Shown piece after piece: positions 12,326 to 24,400 of a stretch of DNA of 64,000 bases. Every line of letters starts with the position of its first letter. Within the stretch, counting starts at the first letter, position 1. The DNA lies in NCBI GenBank assembly GCA_008711295.1, contig VUYV01000010.1, positions 8,390,938-8,454,937 on the forward strand, in the 5' to 3' direction. This DNA comes from Anarhynchus alexandrinus. Lineage: Eukaryota > Chordata > Aves > Charadriiformes > Charadriidae. Both the position numbers and the translations under genes were made by a program. Below the pieces are notes generated by a model. The model saw nothing but the letters and a program-made list of their open reading frames with translations. It searched no databases and was not told where the DNA came from.

Positions 12326-13945
12326 TTTAGTGTATAAGCAGGTCAGGCAGCTATGATTTCATTTTGTTCATCTGCTCAGCGCTGGCTTTGTAAATCAGTT
12401 TGGAATCCCAGTTCTTCATCTCAAAGATCAGCAGTGTCATCTGCAAGCTCGGTCAGAGAGGTGGATCCATGGCGAAACCTCAGCTCTCTGGGAAGATGGG
12501 GAGAGAGCGGGACTGGTTTTCAATGTGGGAATGGAAACCTGTCCCTGAATTTGGAGCGCTTGGGCCAGAAACTGTCCTTACGGCTTCAGGCCTAGGTTGA
12601 AATAGGAGAAAACTAAGGAATAAAAGTACGTTTTTAATTTGACTTTTTCTGAGTGAGATCTTGACTGAAAATCTGTTTGAACAGGCTAATATTAACCTAA
12701 TTCTATGACTGAGGCCATATTCTAGTGAGAACAACGTCTGAGATTTTAGAGATGTCATGTATGGCCCTAGGCCTCTGTTTGCTATGAAATTCGGGTTTAA
12801 TCTCACCTATATAGAAAGGCTGCCTTTGCAGATAGTCCCAGTGACCCTATTGCTGGGCACGCTTAGAAGCTGGGTCTGTTTTGCTCAGCACGTTACTGCC
12901 TGAGAATTCACCACTGTGTTTTTGAAACTGTGTTCCTGATGCCAGGCAGAAAGGCAGCCAGAGCAAGCCTGGTGCACCTTCAAAGTCAGAAAACAGGGAT
13001 ATTCCCGCAGTACAGTAAACAAAATTAAAAAAAAATTAAAAAGAAAGACAATGGGCAGAAGAGGAAACCTAAAGTCTTCACTGGGTCAGCAGGAAGAAAG
13101 GAGACACAAAGGGCCAGGTCTGGGGCTGGCATAGCCACAAGGGAAGGAAGAACCACCGCTGCCTATTATTGCTAACGATGAAGAATGATGCAGGCTGATT
13201 GCAGCCAACCCCTTTTATAACTTCCTTAAACCCAATTTCTCTGCATGTCGTTCCACCCTGTGTGACCACCTGTTTTGAGAGGTAAGAAAAGCATCTTGCT
13301 GAATGGCTCTGGAGGCTTGTTACCATTAGCAGAATGTTTAACTCCTTAGCAAAAGTTTTCTGGACTGGTATTTATTTATTTACTTAATTAGTCATAGTCG
13401 TGGTTGTATTGAATGAAGTGCTAGACTTAAAGCTGAATGGAAAGTTGCTGTGTTCAAGGATTAGGTACCGCAGGACCGGTGTAAATGGCAATTGCTACTG
13501 TGGAAGTACGTGAAAGCTGCTGGTGGTGTGTGGCTCGGCAGGTTGTTAATGGGGAAACAGGTTAACAGAAATGGATGGTATTTTAGTAGACTGGCAAGAT
13601 GGGCTTATGTCTACTGGATGTCCTAGTAAAGAGATCAAACCCAAAATGTTTTAGCTACAATTTTAATGCTTTTAATCATAAATAGGTATTTTTCCTGAAT
13701 TTGGCAACACAGAACAAATTGGGTATCCAGTGGGTATTTTAGTTTAAAACCAGCAATTTCAAAATGTTAATAGTTTATACACTGGCACTTCACTTCAGAT
13801 ACTTCTTTCCTTTCTGTCCTCCTATGCCCCACTTAGATGAAGAAGCCAGAAAAGACAACAACATCCATATCTTTCTGGAATGGGTCCGTCTATACCTCCC
13901 TCATTTTTACTTCTCCCTAAAAGTTAAAGCTGTGGGGTTTGTGTG
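12326..13945. other. Unique non-coding sequence, no gene seen
   Basis: No exon or transposon recognised. A tandem TATT run lies near 13370-13380, and an A-rich patch at about 13023-13050. The segment ends at the large TTCTC microsatellite. Confidence 0.6.
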
Positions 13946-14060
13946 TTCTCTTCTCTTCTCTTCTCTTCTCTTCTCTTCTCTTCTCTTCTCTTCTCTTCTC
14001 TTCTCTTCTCTTCTCTTCTCTTCTCTTCTCTTCTCTTCTCTTCTCTTCTCTTCTCTTCTC
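13946..14060. repeat. Perfect pentanucleotide microsatellite (TTCTC)23
   Basis: One hundred and fifteen bases form 23 uninterrupted copies of TTCTC with no substitution visible. The bottom strand is GAGAA, so this is a pure polypurine-polypyrimidine tract able in principle to adopt triplex (H-DNA). Its perfection implies recent expansion or active slippage, and it should be length-polymorphic. Long open frames crossing it in several frames (Ser-Leu-Leu-Phe type on one strand, Arg-Glu-Lys type on the other) are by-products of the repeat, not genes. Confidence 0.98.
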
Positions 14061-14195
14061 CTATACACAAACTGAAAAACAGCAGAAAGAAAACTGGGAA
14101 AAAAGACAGTAAGAATGGAGGGGAAAAAAATTGGGGAAGCATCAGTGATTCCATCACACTCGGTGGCAAAACCTAGTGAAAAAGAACATAGAAGC

Positions 14196-14212
14196 AAAAA
14201 AAAAAAAAAAAA
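14196..14212 (+). repeat. A17 homopolymer
   Basis: Perfect run of 17 adenines, 135 bases after the TTCTC array. The interval between is A/G-rich on the plus strand. It could be the tail of an unrecognised retroposon, but no element body is identifiable. Confidence 0.9.
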
Positions 14213-16585
14213 CCTTAAAAAATGACACCAAATATTTCAAAGTGAAAAGTTTTGGAAGTAAAAACCATGGTGTTTTTTAAGTCTTTCTTTTTCTATTTGT
14301 TTAAATCGATTCCAGTGCTAGCAAGTTAGCTTAGAAACATAAGCGTTAGAGTCAAGAGGTTCAAATGTAGGTTTTTAAACAAAAAATTGAATATCCAGAA
14401 GGATTTCATGGTCTTTGGTAGAGAAAGATTGATGCTTTTTGGGAGTCAAGTTTTGGACTGGGCTTGGGGTTTAAGGCTGGAACTTTGCAAGCTTTGTTTC
14501 CGTAGATTTTGGCTGCACAGCAGCAAATATCTTGCTCCGTTATCTCAGTTTGCAACAGCATCACAAAAGTAGTCACTCTAGTGAGCTGTTGGTCCTTTTC
14601 CCATTTTAGGTTAGATGCAAAACCAAAACACTGGTGGCTAATTCAGACCTTAGGATTTGAGCCTGAACTTATCCCAAAATTTAGAAGCGTTAATCTTCAA
14701 GATTTTGGCTTTTACCTGTCTCCAGTCAAAATATGTTTCGCAGGACTTCATCACTTAGCTAAGTAAATTGAAGGCAGTTAATTGTTTGTTTGTTTCTTTA
14801 TTCTCAAAGTAATTAGAAGTTAATTCTCTCCATAGCTAAAACAATACTCTGAAGCAGAAAAAATTAAGTTTTTTATTACTACCAAGGGCTTTGTTATTGA
14901 TCCTAACAATACGGTTATGCTTGTCTTCAAGGTGATTCAAGGTAATAATGCCTTTTCTCCATAGATTTGAGGTCTCACCAAACATTAATTGAATACCTCA
15001 CCTAAGAAACAAGATAGGCTAAAGCTTGTGTGCTATAGCGGATATTAGTATTACATCAGCTCTAAATGTAGGAAACTAGGGCATAACATTGCCAAGGGAT
15101 GCCTATAAGCATTGCTTTCTGTGCCCTTACAGCCAGCCAAAAAAAGGTGTGCAATGGTCCGAGGGCTGGTGCTGATGCCCCATTTCATAGAGCAAATAGG
15201 ACCTCAGAGCAGAATGCAACTGAAGAGTGACTAGCCTGTGTATATTTAGGAGTAGAAAAAGATCTTCCTATTTCCATCCATCCTTTCCCAGGCTGTCAGC
15301 AGGAAGATCAGTTCATCAACAGGACATGGCTTATCCCTCTTCCTATGTGAGACAGCCATGGCCTTCCCCTGGTACTTGCTAATTTTATTTTTTTTTTTTG
15401 GTTATTTCTCTCCTCTTGCCATTTTGCCCCTTATATACATTTCTTCACTGTACTAGAAATTTCTTTTATATATCAAAGAAAAGAGCCTTAAAAGATCCCT
15501 TCAAATGCCAGAACCTCAGAAACAGTGGAGAAATGTAGCATGACATTCAAGTTTAGGCATGTTTTTCCTTTGACTGCCTCTTTTCATCTCTAGAGGAAAG
15601 AGGGACCTTTTAATATGGGTCTTGTTGGATGTTCATTTTCTTTTCAGAGGTAGGGCACTAACTCTGCCATCCCCAGGCGTGTATGACCTCTATCCCTCAA
15701 AAAATACAGTAGACAAAAACACCCATCATCATTAATCTTAAACTTTATCTCTGATTAGCTGATCAACAAAACAACCTTTTCTTATGCCACCGTTTGGTAT
15801 GCTGGACATATGTCAGAAAGACATGGGCCATCCATATCTTATCTTACATTAAGAAGAGTTATCCCGAAATGTACCTTCATTACTGCGACAGTCATGTCAA
15901 AAAGAATCGATTTATTGTCAACGCATCTAACCTAACAATGTTAATGGACTCTTCAGACATCTTCTCCTTCTCATTTGTTTCCTACATGCCTATCAAAGAG
16001 ACAAAGCAAGATAGTTACCAAGCTCTGGGGAGTGGTGTGTGTATGTGTTAAGAGAGTCCATGACAGCTCCTTGGGCTGCCTATAATGAAGTGAGATGGGG
16101 GTGCAGGAGGAGTAACTGGGAAGAGGTTTCTCCAACACTAGGACACACCTAGAGTAGAACTTCAGCTTCCTCCACCACTGTATTTTCTCAAACTTTAACA
16201 GTTCTTTGGGGGATTAGTTAACAATGGTGTTGGTTACTCCACTGGTTAGCAATATCTGGAAAGGTTTTACCTGCGTTTCACCTCTGCATATTTACTTGTG
16301 GCTCTGATGCAGCCAAAGGCTTGAGCCAATGGTGCTCAGCACCGCTGTGAAGGATAGATGTCCTCTGGAGCTGTCAGAAGGTGAATGTTTGATATTGGGC
16401 AGAAGTGTTTTCTGCGTTGTGTCTTTGCCAAGTCAGTCACTGGGAAACCTATTCTGAGAAAGACTCTGCATTCCTGTTATGAATGAACTTGCTTTTTGCC
16501 AAAGTATGACTGGCTGTCTGGTGCTAATCAGTGGTAACAGGATGACCTTTGCAAGTGAATAGAGCAAAAGGCAATTTGTCTTATA
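14213..16585. other. Unique non-coding sequence, no gene seen
   Basis: AT-leaning unique DNA without recognisable exons. A T12 run lies at 15388-15399. No interspersed repeat could be named. Confidence 0.6.
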
Positions 16586-16589
16586 GAAC

Positions 16590-16865
16590 TTGTACAACTG
16601 TTTTGTTTAATGAAACAACATGATTATAATCTTCCCACAAAGGCACATAAACAATTAGAGTAAATCTCCCTCACATGTTGCTAGGTGTTTACATAACTCA
16701 TCCTTCTCCCTTATCAAATGATGTGTACAATGCACTCCTGACTCTGGCAGAACTTGGATTGTGTAAGCTTAATCAAACCTGATAAACAAATGTGTTTCCT
16801 ATAATGCTGGAACAGCATCAGCAGAAGTCGGCACACATTTATTTATGCACCCAAGTTCTGTTTGA
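16590..16865. promoter_or_regulatory. Candidate conserved non-coding element with FOX-like words
   Basis: Contains several forkhead-type words in about 270 bases: ATAAACAA near 16647, TGTTTACATAA near 16687, and ATAAACAAATGTGTTT near 16782. ATTAG/TTAATC homeodomain words are also present. Repeats are absent and there is no open frame of interest. The call is inferred from motif clustering and remains untested for conservation. Confidence 0.35.
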
Positions 16866-17260
16866 AAAAAGACTTCCAGTCACCAGTGTGCAGTATTTGA
16901 ACAACCAGGGGGAATGCAGAAATGTATAACTAAGGGCATAGATACTACTCTCTTGGTGCCTGTTATATGCTTCACTTACTCCAAACTGCCAATTTTGGGT
17001 TTGAGTTTGTTATTCGAAAGATGATCGAGAGGGCAAGGTTGTTGGTACTTGTACTTTTTATTTCAAGTTAAAGCTATCATGAAATTATTTGATTACAAGC
17101 ACTTGCTAAGCGTATACCAAAGAAGGCGTGTGAAGATTTCTGCTGCCTACCTTGATGCTGTCCTGCTGTGTCTGGTCTTGGTTCATTCAAATGTCATTTC
17201 ACAGGGACTGAACTGAATGATCAAACTGCTCATATAACCCTAAGGTCTGAGTCTTAAAAG

Positions 17261-17298
17261 TTTTCTTTTTCTCTTTCTCTTTTTTTTTTTTTCTTCCC
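17261..17298. repeat. Pure pyrimidine tract, 38 bases
   Basis: Uninterrupted T/C on the plus strand, including a T14 core near 17280. It resembles a polypyrimidine tract before a splice acceptor, but no supported exon follows. The downstream sequence shows no convincing reading frame, so I call it low-complexity sequence. Confidence 0.8.
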
Positions 17299-17739
17299 AC
17301 TTTATGTGGGAAAAATACAGAACCTACTTTCAGCGCACAGGAAAAAGTGTGTTAATGTGCCAACATCAAGTGAATTCCACGACTCTTCTATTCATTAAAC
17401 TCCCAGTTCCTCTGCATATAATTTATGTCAGTTCAGTTATGCTCCTCCAGGGTGTGCTACTAAAAGAAAAAAGAAACAGGTATTTAGCCAAAAAGAGGTG
17501 TTTTTGGCTCCAGAAATCAACTTGCACCTACTAACAAAGGAAAAACAGACATGTTTTGCCAAAAAAACAAATAACCAGACCTATTTTTTTAAAGCCTGCA
17601 GTTTGAAGGTATAACGTTTACATTGTTCTTTAGTGATTCTCTTTTCCTAACACAGATGCAAAATAAACAAACAAGCCAACCCCCCCTATTTCTCTCCATG
17701 ATCTGCCTTGTACATACATGACCCCGCTCATAATATCTA

Positions 17740-18240
17740 GCGGTGACTTCATGCTTGCAGAGGGCTGTTTGGTGACGAACCTGACCCAGACCTTGGGCGC
17801 AATACAGCGCTGCAGCTGGGAATGATTAACTCTGCGCCCAGGTTTCGACTTGGGCTCCTGGATAGTGAAGCTGGCTGTTGGATAGTGTGAGACAGATCGA
17901 GTCCAAAACTCTTAGCCAAATACAGTAATGTTAAAAACAAAGGGCTGAATTACTTCTGCTCACGGAAAAGTACTTTCACCGTGAGCAAAACTTTGAGATT
18001 CCTGCTCCCCCTCTCCCCTTGTACTGGCCCCCTCCCCAAAACCAGCCGCGTCCTCCTGGGTTTCCTTGAAGCCTCAGCTTTGGGGGCTGGGGAGAGCCTG
18101 TGAGGCTGATTTGCTGGGAGGCATCAGGTTGCACAGTGCCCTTTGTTAGACTCTCTAAGTTAATTATGCTAATTGGAGCCCTGAGATTCCTCAAACCTGC
18201 CGCGTTAAATAAGTCTGCTTCCTCTTTGGCAGAGCCCGGA
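17740..18240. promoter_or_regulatory. Candidate conserved non-coding element
   Basis: Block of about 0.5 kb lacking repeats. Its 3' part carries TTAATTATGCTAATTG at 18160-18175, a pair of homeodomain cores in close array. The 5' part has GC-richer words around 17790-17840 (GGGCGCAATACAGCGCTGCAG). It runs directly into a CpG-dense islet. No coding evidence. The function is inferred to be regulatory. Confidence 0.4.
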
Positions 18241-18356
18241 CCCGGCGTTGTACAAGACCTTCTGCGGCCGTAGGGATGCAGGAGCAGATGTACACCAAGG
18301 GAGAGGGACCGGCCGCTGGTCTGCCTTGTGATGGGGGCGAGGAGGAGACGTGCTGT
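18200..18356. other. CpG-dense islet
   Basis: About eleven CpG dinucleotides in roughly 150 bases (for example CCGCG near 18200, CCCGGCG near 18240, GCGGCCG near 18264, CCGGCCGC near 18310). Most vertebrate intergenic DNA is CpG-depleted, so this suggests a patch that is or recently was unmethylated in the germline. It is too short for a standard CpG island, and no transcription start is evident. Confidence 0.5.
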
Positions 18357-18359
18357 GAG

Positions 18360-20835
18360 AGTATCTGAACCTGATTTCTGAGGTCCTGGCTGAATCCATG
18401 TTACTTCCCTCCATAAATTCTGGCAGGCTCTAAAGCCTCATCTATAAAAGAAAGTGAGAGACAGAGAAACTCTGAAGACAGGCTCTGAGTGGGTGGGAGA
18501 CTTGATTAATTGCAATGTCAGACAAAAAGAGAAGGACATATTTTAAAGTAACAGCAAGACCTTTCCACTGAAATAAAGTAATTCTTAAATCTGCTCTGCT
18601 ACATGGGCATTAATCTCGAGTCCCTCCTAGAAAGCCAATGGAGGTGATGAGGGTTGGCAGGGGGAAAGCGAGAACAGGATCTGGCCTGTAAGCACAGAGA
18701 GAAAGAGGGCAAAGGAGAGGAACGTTTTCCCTTTCTCTGGGGCATTTAATTGACCGGCATTTGGATAAACCCCTCCTGTTGGAGCAACATGCCCTACTCC
18801 ATCCTCTATGGACTCTGCTATTTATGTCTTGTGTGTGCGTTCCTATCATGCCACTGGTACAAATAACACTTTAAAACTAAATCTGTAAGTCACGGAACTC
18901 CTGAGCTTTATATTTATTGACTTAGTATTTGGACGAATCATGTGAAAAATAATAACAGGGAGTGCAAATTGCTCAAAATCATCTCCTCATTGAATTTCTT
19001 CTGATATAGAGGGTAAGGGAAACTGTATGGTAAAGAATTTAACTGCTGAGGTTGGAGTGCCTCTCCCTTCCCACCTGTCCATTCAATAAACAGCTACTCA
19101 AAGCAGGAGGGAGAAAAAAACCTTTCTTACTTTTACTAGTTGTGTCCACAGAAGTCCCATCTCTAATCTCTCGTGGGAGACACTAAGGAGTAGCTCTTTG
19201 TAATGTTTAGAGATTTATAGAGCTGGAGACAGTGAAAGCATTTACTGTTAATGGGTAGCATCATTTGCAACAATTGTCTGTACTTTGAGAAGTTATATGG
19301 GTAAATCTCACTGAACGCCAAATCCCATTCCAGTGGAAACAGTGGCATAGACTGTTGAAGAGAAAAATACACTATGGGAGGGAGAAACGTGTTTGATTTC
19401 CAGAAACCTTACCGAAACTTGTACAGATTAAGAACTTAGAGTCCTTTACAGTTTAAATGCCATTTACCTCGCTAAGGTGCCCTGGTTTTGATTTAATTTC
19501 CTTCTGATGCTTTTAAGATAAGGCTGGAGATAAAAGAGCATGGTTCAGAGATCATTAGTATCAATGGGAATTACTTAATTTACTTCAGTAGGCTTTGGTG
19601 TCAAACTTAAATGAAGAGATCTCCTGAACTGGGATGCAACCTATAGCCCATTGAGGCCAGTGGACAGACAGACACTAATTTTAATGAATTTTGAACTGGA
19701 CCCTGAACACCAGACCAAAACAGACTACTTCGGTGGGTGCTCAATCTTGGGGATCAAAGCTGAAAAATGTATTCAGAATGAAAACCTGTATTTAATGAAA
19801 GTCCAGTCATCATTAGCCAAATAACTCCTTAGATTTCAATTGAACTAATCCCAAATTGATGGAGAGTCAGTTTGGCCAAATATCTGAACAGCAGTCACTC
19901 CTTCAATAACGATTGATTAAAATACAGTCTCTGGACTGACTTTCCAGTTATTAAGATATAGGTTCAGGATGGGATTTCCCCTATTCATGCTGATGATATG
20001 GTATGTACTGTACATGCTGAAGGAACTGCAGAAAAGTGCTCTCCTTTAGCTGTTAATCAGCTTACCAGTTCTTGCATGGAAAATGCTATATTCTGGACTG
20101 TGATCCTGGCAAATAACCAAAGGGGAAGTGGATTTTCAAATGCTTATTTTATTAATCTTTAAATATCGCCTCGCTAGGGCTCCAGGTGCTGAGTGGTTTA
20201 TAACACTCTAAATTGTAATAATGGATAATTTTTAATCCTGTGCATACATTCCCTTACTGTAGCTGAATGGGGATCTCGTATACTGTAAAATGGAGAAGAG
20301 CTGCCTACCAGAGCTGTTCCTAGTCTCTGGCACAGCAGCACAAAGGAAATTTCCTGCTAACCCATCAAGTCCTTGTATGATTTGTAAAATACCATAAGAG
20401 TCTGAGAGCATTTAAAAGGAGGAGAAAGATACAGAATCGCACGTTCCTGCCCCCGGCACATCAGCCAAGTGGGACCTAATCCAACCACCCCCTGTAGTTA
20501 AATGAAGAACTTGACTAATTTTTGGATCAAACCCAGGTAGCGCACTGCCTCACATTAACAGCAGTTCCACTTATCTTTGAGTTGTACTTTCCTTACTTTG
20601 TTTCTGTGCAGATAGTTATTTGCTTGAGGGCTGGAGGATTTGCAGACTGACAATATTTGAGTTTTTCACTGCTATCTTCGTGTTTCGGGCACATTTTTAC
20701 AAGGAACTTAGGGGCGTGCATTATGACGTTAGGTTTATTAGGTTGGCACAAGAGATATTTATCAGCTCACCCTCTTTTCAACATTTATTAACTCGGGGGT
20801 ACGAGGCACAGACCTGATTCACTTATTGACGGTGG
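18360..20835. other. Unique non-coding sequence, no gene seen
   Basis: No exon recognised. The segment at about 20275-20330 has a CTGTAAAATGGAGAAG word that weakly resembles the 3' half of a MIR SINE, but the match is too short to call. The rest is ordinary AT-leaning unique DNA. Confidence 0.6.
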
Positions 20836-20839
20836 CTTC

Positions 20840-21440
20840 CTTCCAGCAGAGGGAAGCTGGTATTAGTGATGATTTTTTTAAATTGTGGACAGGATTGGCT
20901 ATAGGTCTGTTTGACTGAAGAATAAGTGTTGGTGGTAGAGGAATGGGGCTGGCAACTGGCAGGGTTTGGGGAGATGGGGGAGAATTTAATTGCAAATTGA
21001 ATTATAAGAGGATCTATGTGATAAAAGGAAGCCTCCTAATGGAGGTTAGTGCTCGTTCCCTGTGAAAAGCCATCAAGGTTTGGATGGCTGGCATTTCTAA
21101 TTCTGTTAAGTGTCAAAATCGATGCTTGATGGGTCTGCGGGAGCCAGGCAATGGGCACGCCTGTGCTGACATACCAATTTGGTCCAAGAAAGGGACGAGG
21201 AAGGGACTTCCCAGAATAAGAGTGAGACGTCTCTTGAAATTTAATTTGCTTAATAAGGTTTTAAAAGCATTAGAAAAAAAATTAAATAACAAGGCCATTT
21301 CCACCCTCCTTCTAAAATCAACCTCGAGCTTCGTTTGCAGTTTTCCACTTGTAAGCAACACATGTAAGTGAAGGGCCTGTTGTTGCAACCCTGGAATGCT
21401 CCCAAGCAAATGATGCTTCTTTATTGAAAGCAAATGAAGA
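20840..21440. promoter_or_regulatory. Candidate conserved non-coding element
   Basis: About 0.6 kb, repeat-free, with AATTTAATTGCAAATTGAAT at 20982-21001 (overlapping homeodomain and CEBP-like words), TTTAATTTGCTTAATAAG near 21240 and AAATTAAATAAC near 21279. GC-richer segments without CpG clustering lie between the AT-rich cores. This alternation is common in long vertebrate CNEs. Open frames on both strands here have no recognisable domain. Conservation is not demonstrable here. Confidence 0.45.
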
Positions 21441-24400
21441 AAAAAGAGAATCTGTCAAGGGGAGAGAACAGTTTAATTGGATTAAAACCTATGAGCATGT
21501 ACAGTAGGGGAGGAGAGAGCTCCTCTATCCCCGATTCCTGTGGAGAAGGCAAGGAGATTACTGGGGGGTGAAGTGAGAGCTATGCAACGCAGCGCAAGCA
21601 GCCATCCAAAGCCTGGAGTTAGCCAGTGCAGGGGCCCCGGAGGAATTGCCGGTTTCTTTTGGGCGGCTGGGGAGTTCTCGCTGGAAAAGGGTGGCTGGCA
21701 GCGCTCATTAGAGGGAGTGTGGGTCTCCTCTGGCACTGAATGCAAATTAAGGAGCAATGTTTGTGTTTGTGGTTCATTAGCAGTCAAGTGGTTTGTCCAA
21801 AATACATTTCGCTTTTTCTCTAAAAGGACAGCCTGTAGATTCAAGCCTGAGATTTCTTATGCATTTCAAATGACTTACTCCAGCCCTGGTCTTTCATCCC
21901 CACACTGTTATTTAAAAGAACCCTGAGTTTTGGATTCCGTTTCATCGGCTCTCGGGGAAGCGGAGACTTTGCAGCGGAAGGTACAGTTGTGCTGCACAGC
22001 CAAGGTGGGAGGATGGAATGTCACTTGGTGCCTTGTGCTTGGGTTAAAATTTGGATGAAGATCTCTGCAAATTCAAAGCCTTATTGCAAAGCCACAGCTA
22101 ATGATGGTCCAGAGTCAGACCACTCCACCAAAATGTTCCTGAGCTCTCAGGTTGATATCTCAGTTCTGGACACTGAGGCAACATTTCTGAAGGTCTCAGC
22201 ATTTTAAGTGCTCTGCTCAGCGGTGGGTCCAGAGCCTTGGAAATGGGGGTCCTGAGGCATTTCTGGAGTAATGCTTGGGACACACGGTGGACCATGCCAA
22301 GACTGGATCTTAATGTAGGCTGAAATTTTGAGGCCTGGGATGTGGTGCTGAATTGGCCCTGAAATGCTACTACCCCTCACCCTCCCAGTGCCACCAGAAG
22401 GGATAGAAAGTAAAACTCAGAAGGGTGATTGCACAGCGAGGCAGGGACAGGGAAGCGAGGAAGTTTTGCAGGTTGGGTTGGGGGCAGGGGCTGTGATTTG
22501 AATACGAAGAAGCATTTGGAGCCAAACCAGCAGCAGATTGTGGTACCTTCTTAATTCTGTGAGCCACACATGAATGACCTTTTTGTCTGCCTCCGCCTGC
22601 CTGCGGTGGGGGGTTCTCCCCCCTGCCTTTCCCCACCGCACACACTCATTGATAATATACATGTGCTAAATAGGATTAACTCTCCCTCATCTGCATGAGT
22701 TGTTTCTCTCCCTCGCGCCACTCAACCCGGCTTCCCCCTCTCCCCTCCCGCACCCTTCAGCCCCCCAGCTCCTTCTGGAGCTCCATGTGGGCCTTGTGTG
22801 GAGTTTAGCTCCCTCATTGTAGGGCAGCTGGTAATGGGAGCGGGGCTGAAAAGCCGGCTGTCAGGCTCAGTGCTCAGGAAGAATAGGCGGACGTCTGCTC
22901 CGCAGCTTTCCCTTTGATAGATGAGGATAATCCCTGCTATGAGAAGGCTGAGTCAAATGGAAAGGGAGAGTGAGCCCAGTGCCCTCCCACAGCCCCGAAG
23001 CAGCACAAATTGCAAATCCCGGGATTTGAGGGGAGACAGCTCATCCCGCTAAGCACCTTGTGATGAATCCATTTCTTCCCGGAGATGTCTTTTTCTGGAA
23101 GTGAGGGAAGGCAGCAAAGCTGGCTCTCTGGAGGAGAGGTGCCCTTTTTGCAGCCTGAGCAGAAAGCTGGGAATGGCTCTTTTCTCCCCAGGAGCCGGGG
23201 ACAGGGCGCAGGAGGGGAGGACTCTGTGGCCGCCATTCATGCTTTCATCGGGGAGCATTCCCGGCTGCCACGTGCAATTAGGCAGTGAGGGCAGATTGGG
23301 ATACAAACTCACTCAACACAGCCAGGATCAGACCTCCCAGGTTTCTTCTCCAGCAGGAGCCATCCAATGCTTTGAACTGGGAAACCAGTGAGGGGACATG
23401 TTTCAGGGTGGGGATCTCGGATGTAGGGTGGCAGCTGGGAGGGGAGCAAGTCCTAAGGAAGATGCATTGGTGTTTGAGGGCCTCCTAGACAGCCAGGGCA
23501 CGAGGCTCGTACAGCTGGTTTAGGAATAGGGTGAGGGACAGCCCCAGTGGGGGAAATATTGCTGCAGAGGTGGGAGCTGGTTGGTTGAATCTCAGTCCCA
23601 GTGTGCACGATGTGATGGTTTATTGGTATCCCATCAGTGAGGGACCCATCCTAGGAGGCAAAAACCCTGGTTCAAGTTCCCTTTCCAACTCAAGCAGTCT
23701 GGAAACTTGGAGTCCCGTCACTCAAGTGGGTGTCTCACCCTCAGTCAGGCAGTGCTTGGGTGTCTCTGGCTATATCTCAGTTTCTGCAAAAGAGTTTTGA
23801 AAAGTCTTGATTTCGAGATGTTCATCTGGCAAGAAATGGTGACTTAAAATTAACTCAGAAAGGAGCCTTTTTCTTTTTTGCACGTAAATTGTATGGGGCT
23901 GGCATTCCCTAGAGGGTACCCAGAGGTTTAAGACAATGTTCAGGCAGGATGTTAAATAATTTTATTCACTGATGTTTACAAAAATCCGTGGTTTAGGACT
24001 TGGGCCAAGTATTACCATGTTGCTTGGTAACACCCATGGCCCACTGAGAGAAGATGATGAGGCAGAGCCAGAACAAGAAACAAGAAAATATAAACCAGTG
24101 AGAAGCAAGCAGGGCTTTTTAGCTGAACTTTGAATTTCTTTTGTGTATTATGTGAAATCTACTCCGCTTATCCACTCTTGGTGCACCCAGTCCTTTAGAT
24201 GCATAGGGTTTAGCTCCAGATTAAACGCCTTTTTCCCTCACATTCTCCATTGCTGAATATTTGCCTGTAGTCACCAAACTTTTCCGATGCAAAAACTTTG
24301 GCTTCATGTTTCCACAGAACAGGTTTCCTGCAAGTTCCCTCTGCTCCCAGCCAGCCTGGGAGGGCACTGGGAGAAAAGCTGCTCTCCCGGTGTTTTAGGG

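Noticed and set aside
13764..14197. Long open frames on both strands through the TTCTC array, giving Leu/Ser/Phe-rich and Arg/Glu/Lys-rich peptides
   Set aside because: A pentamer repeat without stop codons opens every frame it can; this is a composition artefact.
20430..20505. GGGACCTAATCCAACCACCCC, reminiscent of an inverted CR1 3' end
   Set aside because: The match is limited to one short word; the other CR1 landmarks and the CATAGAAT tail are missing.
20733..20760. TTAGGTTGGCACAA, reminiscent of a mariner/MADE1 terminal end
   Set aside because: Only about nine bases match before it diverges, and no opposite inverted end was found nearby.
23640..23800. Possible tRNA-derived SINE (CCTGGTTCAAGTTCCC and CTCAGTTTCTGCAAAAG words)
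   Set aside because: The two words are in plausible order, but intervening sequence does not follow MIR closely enough to support a call without a library search.
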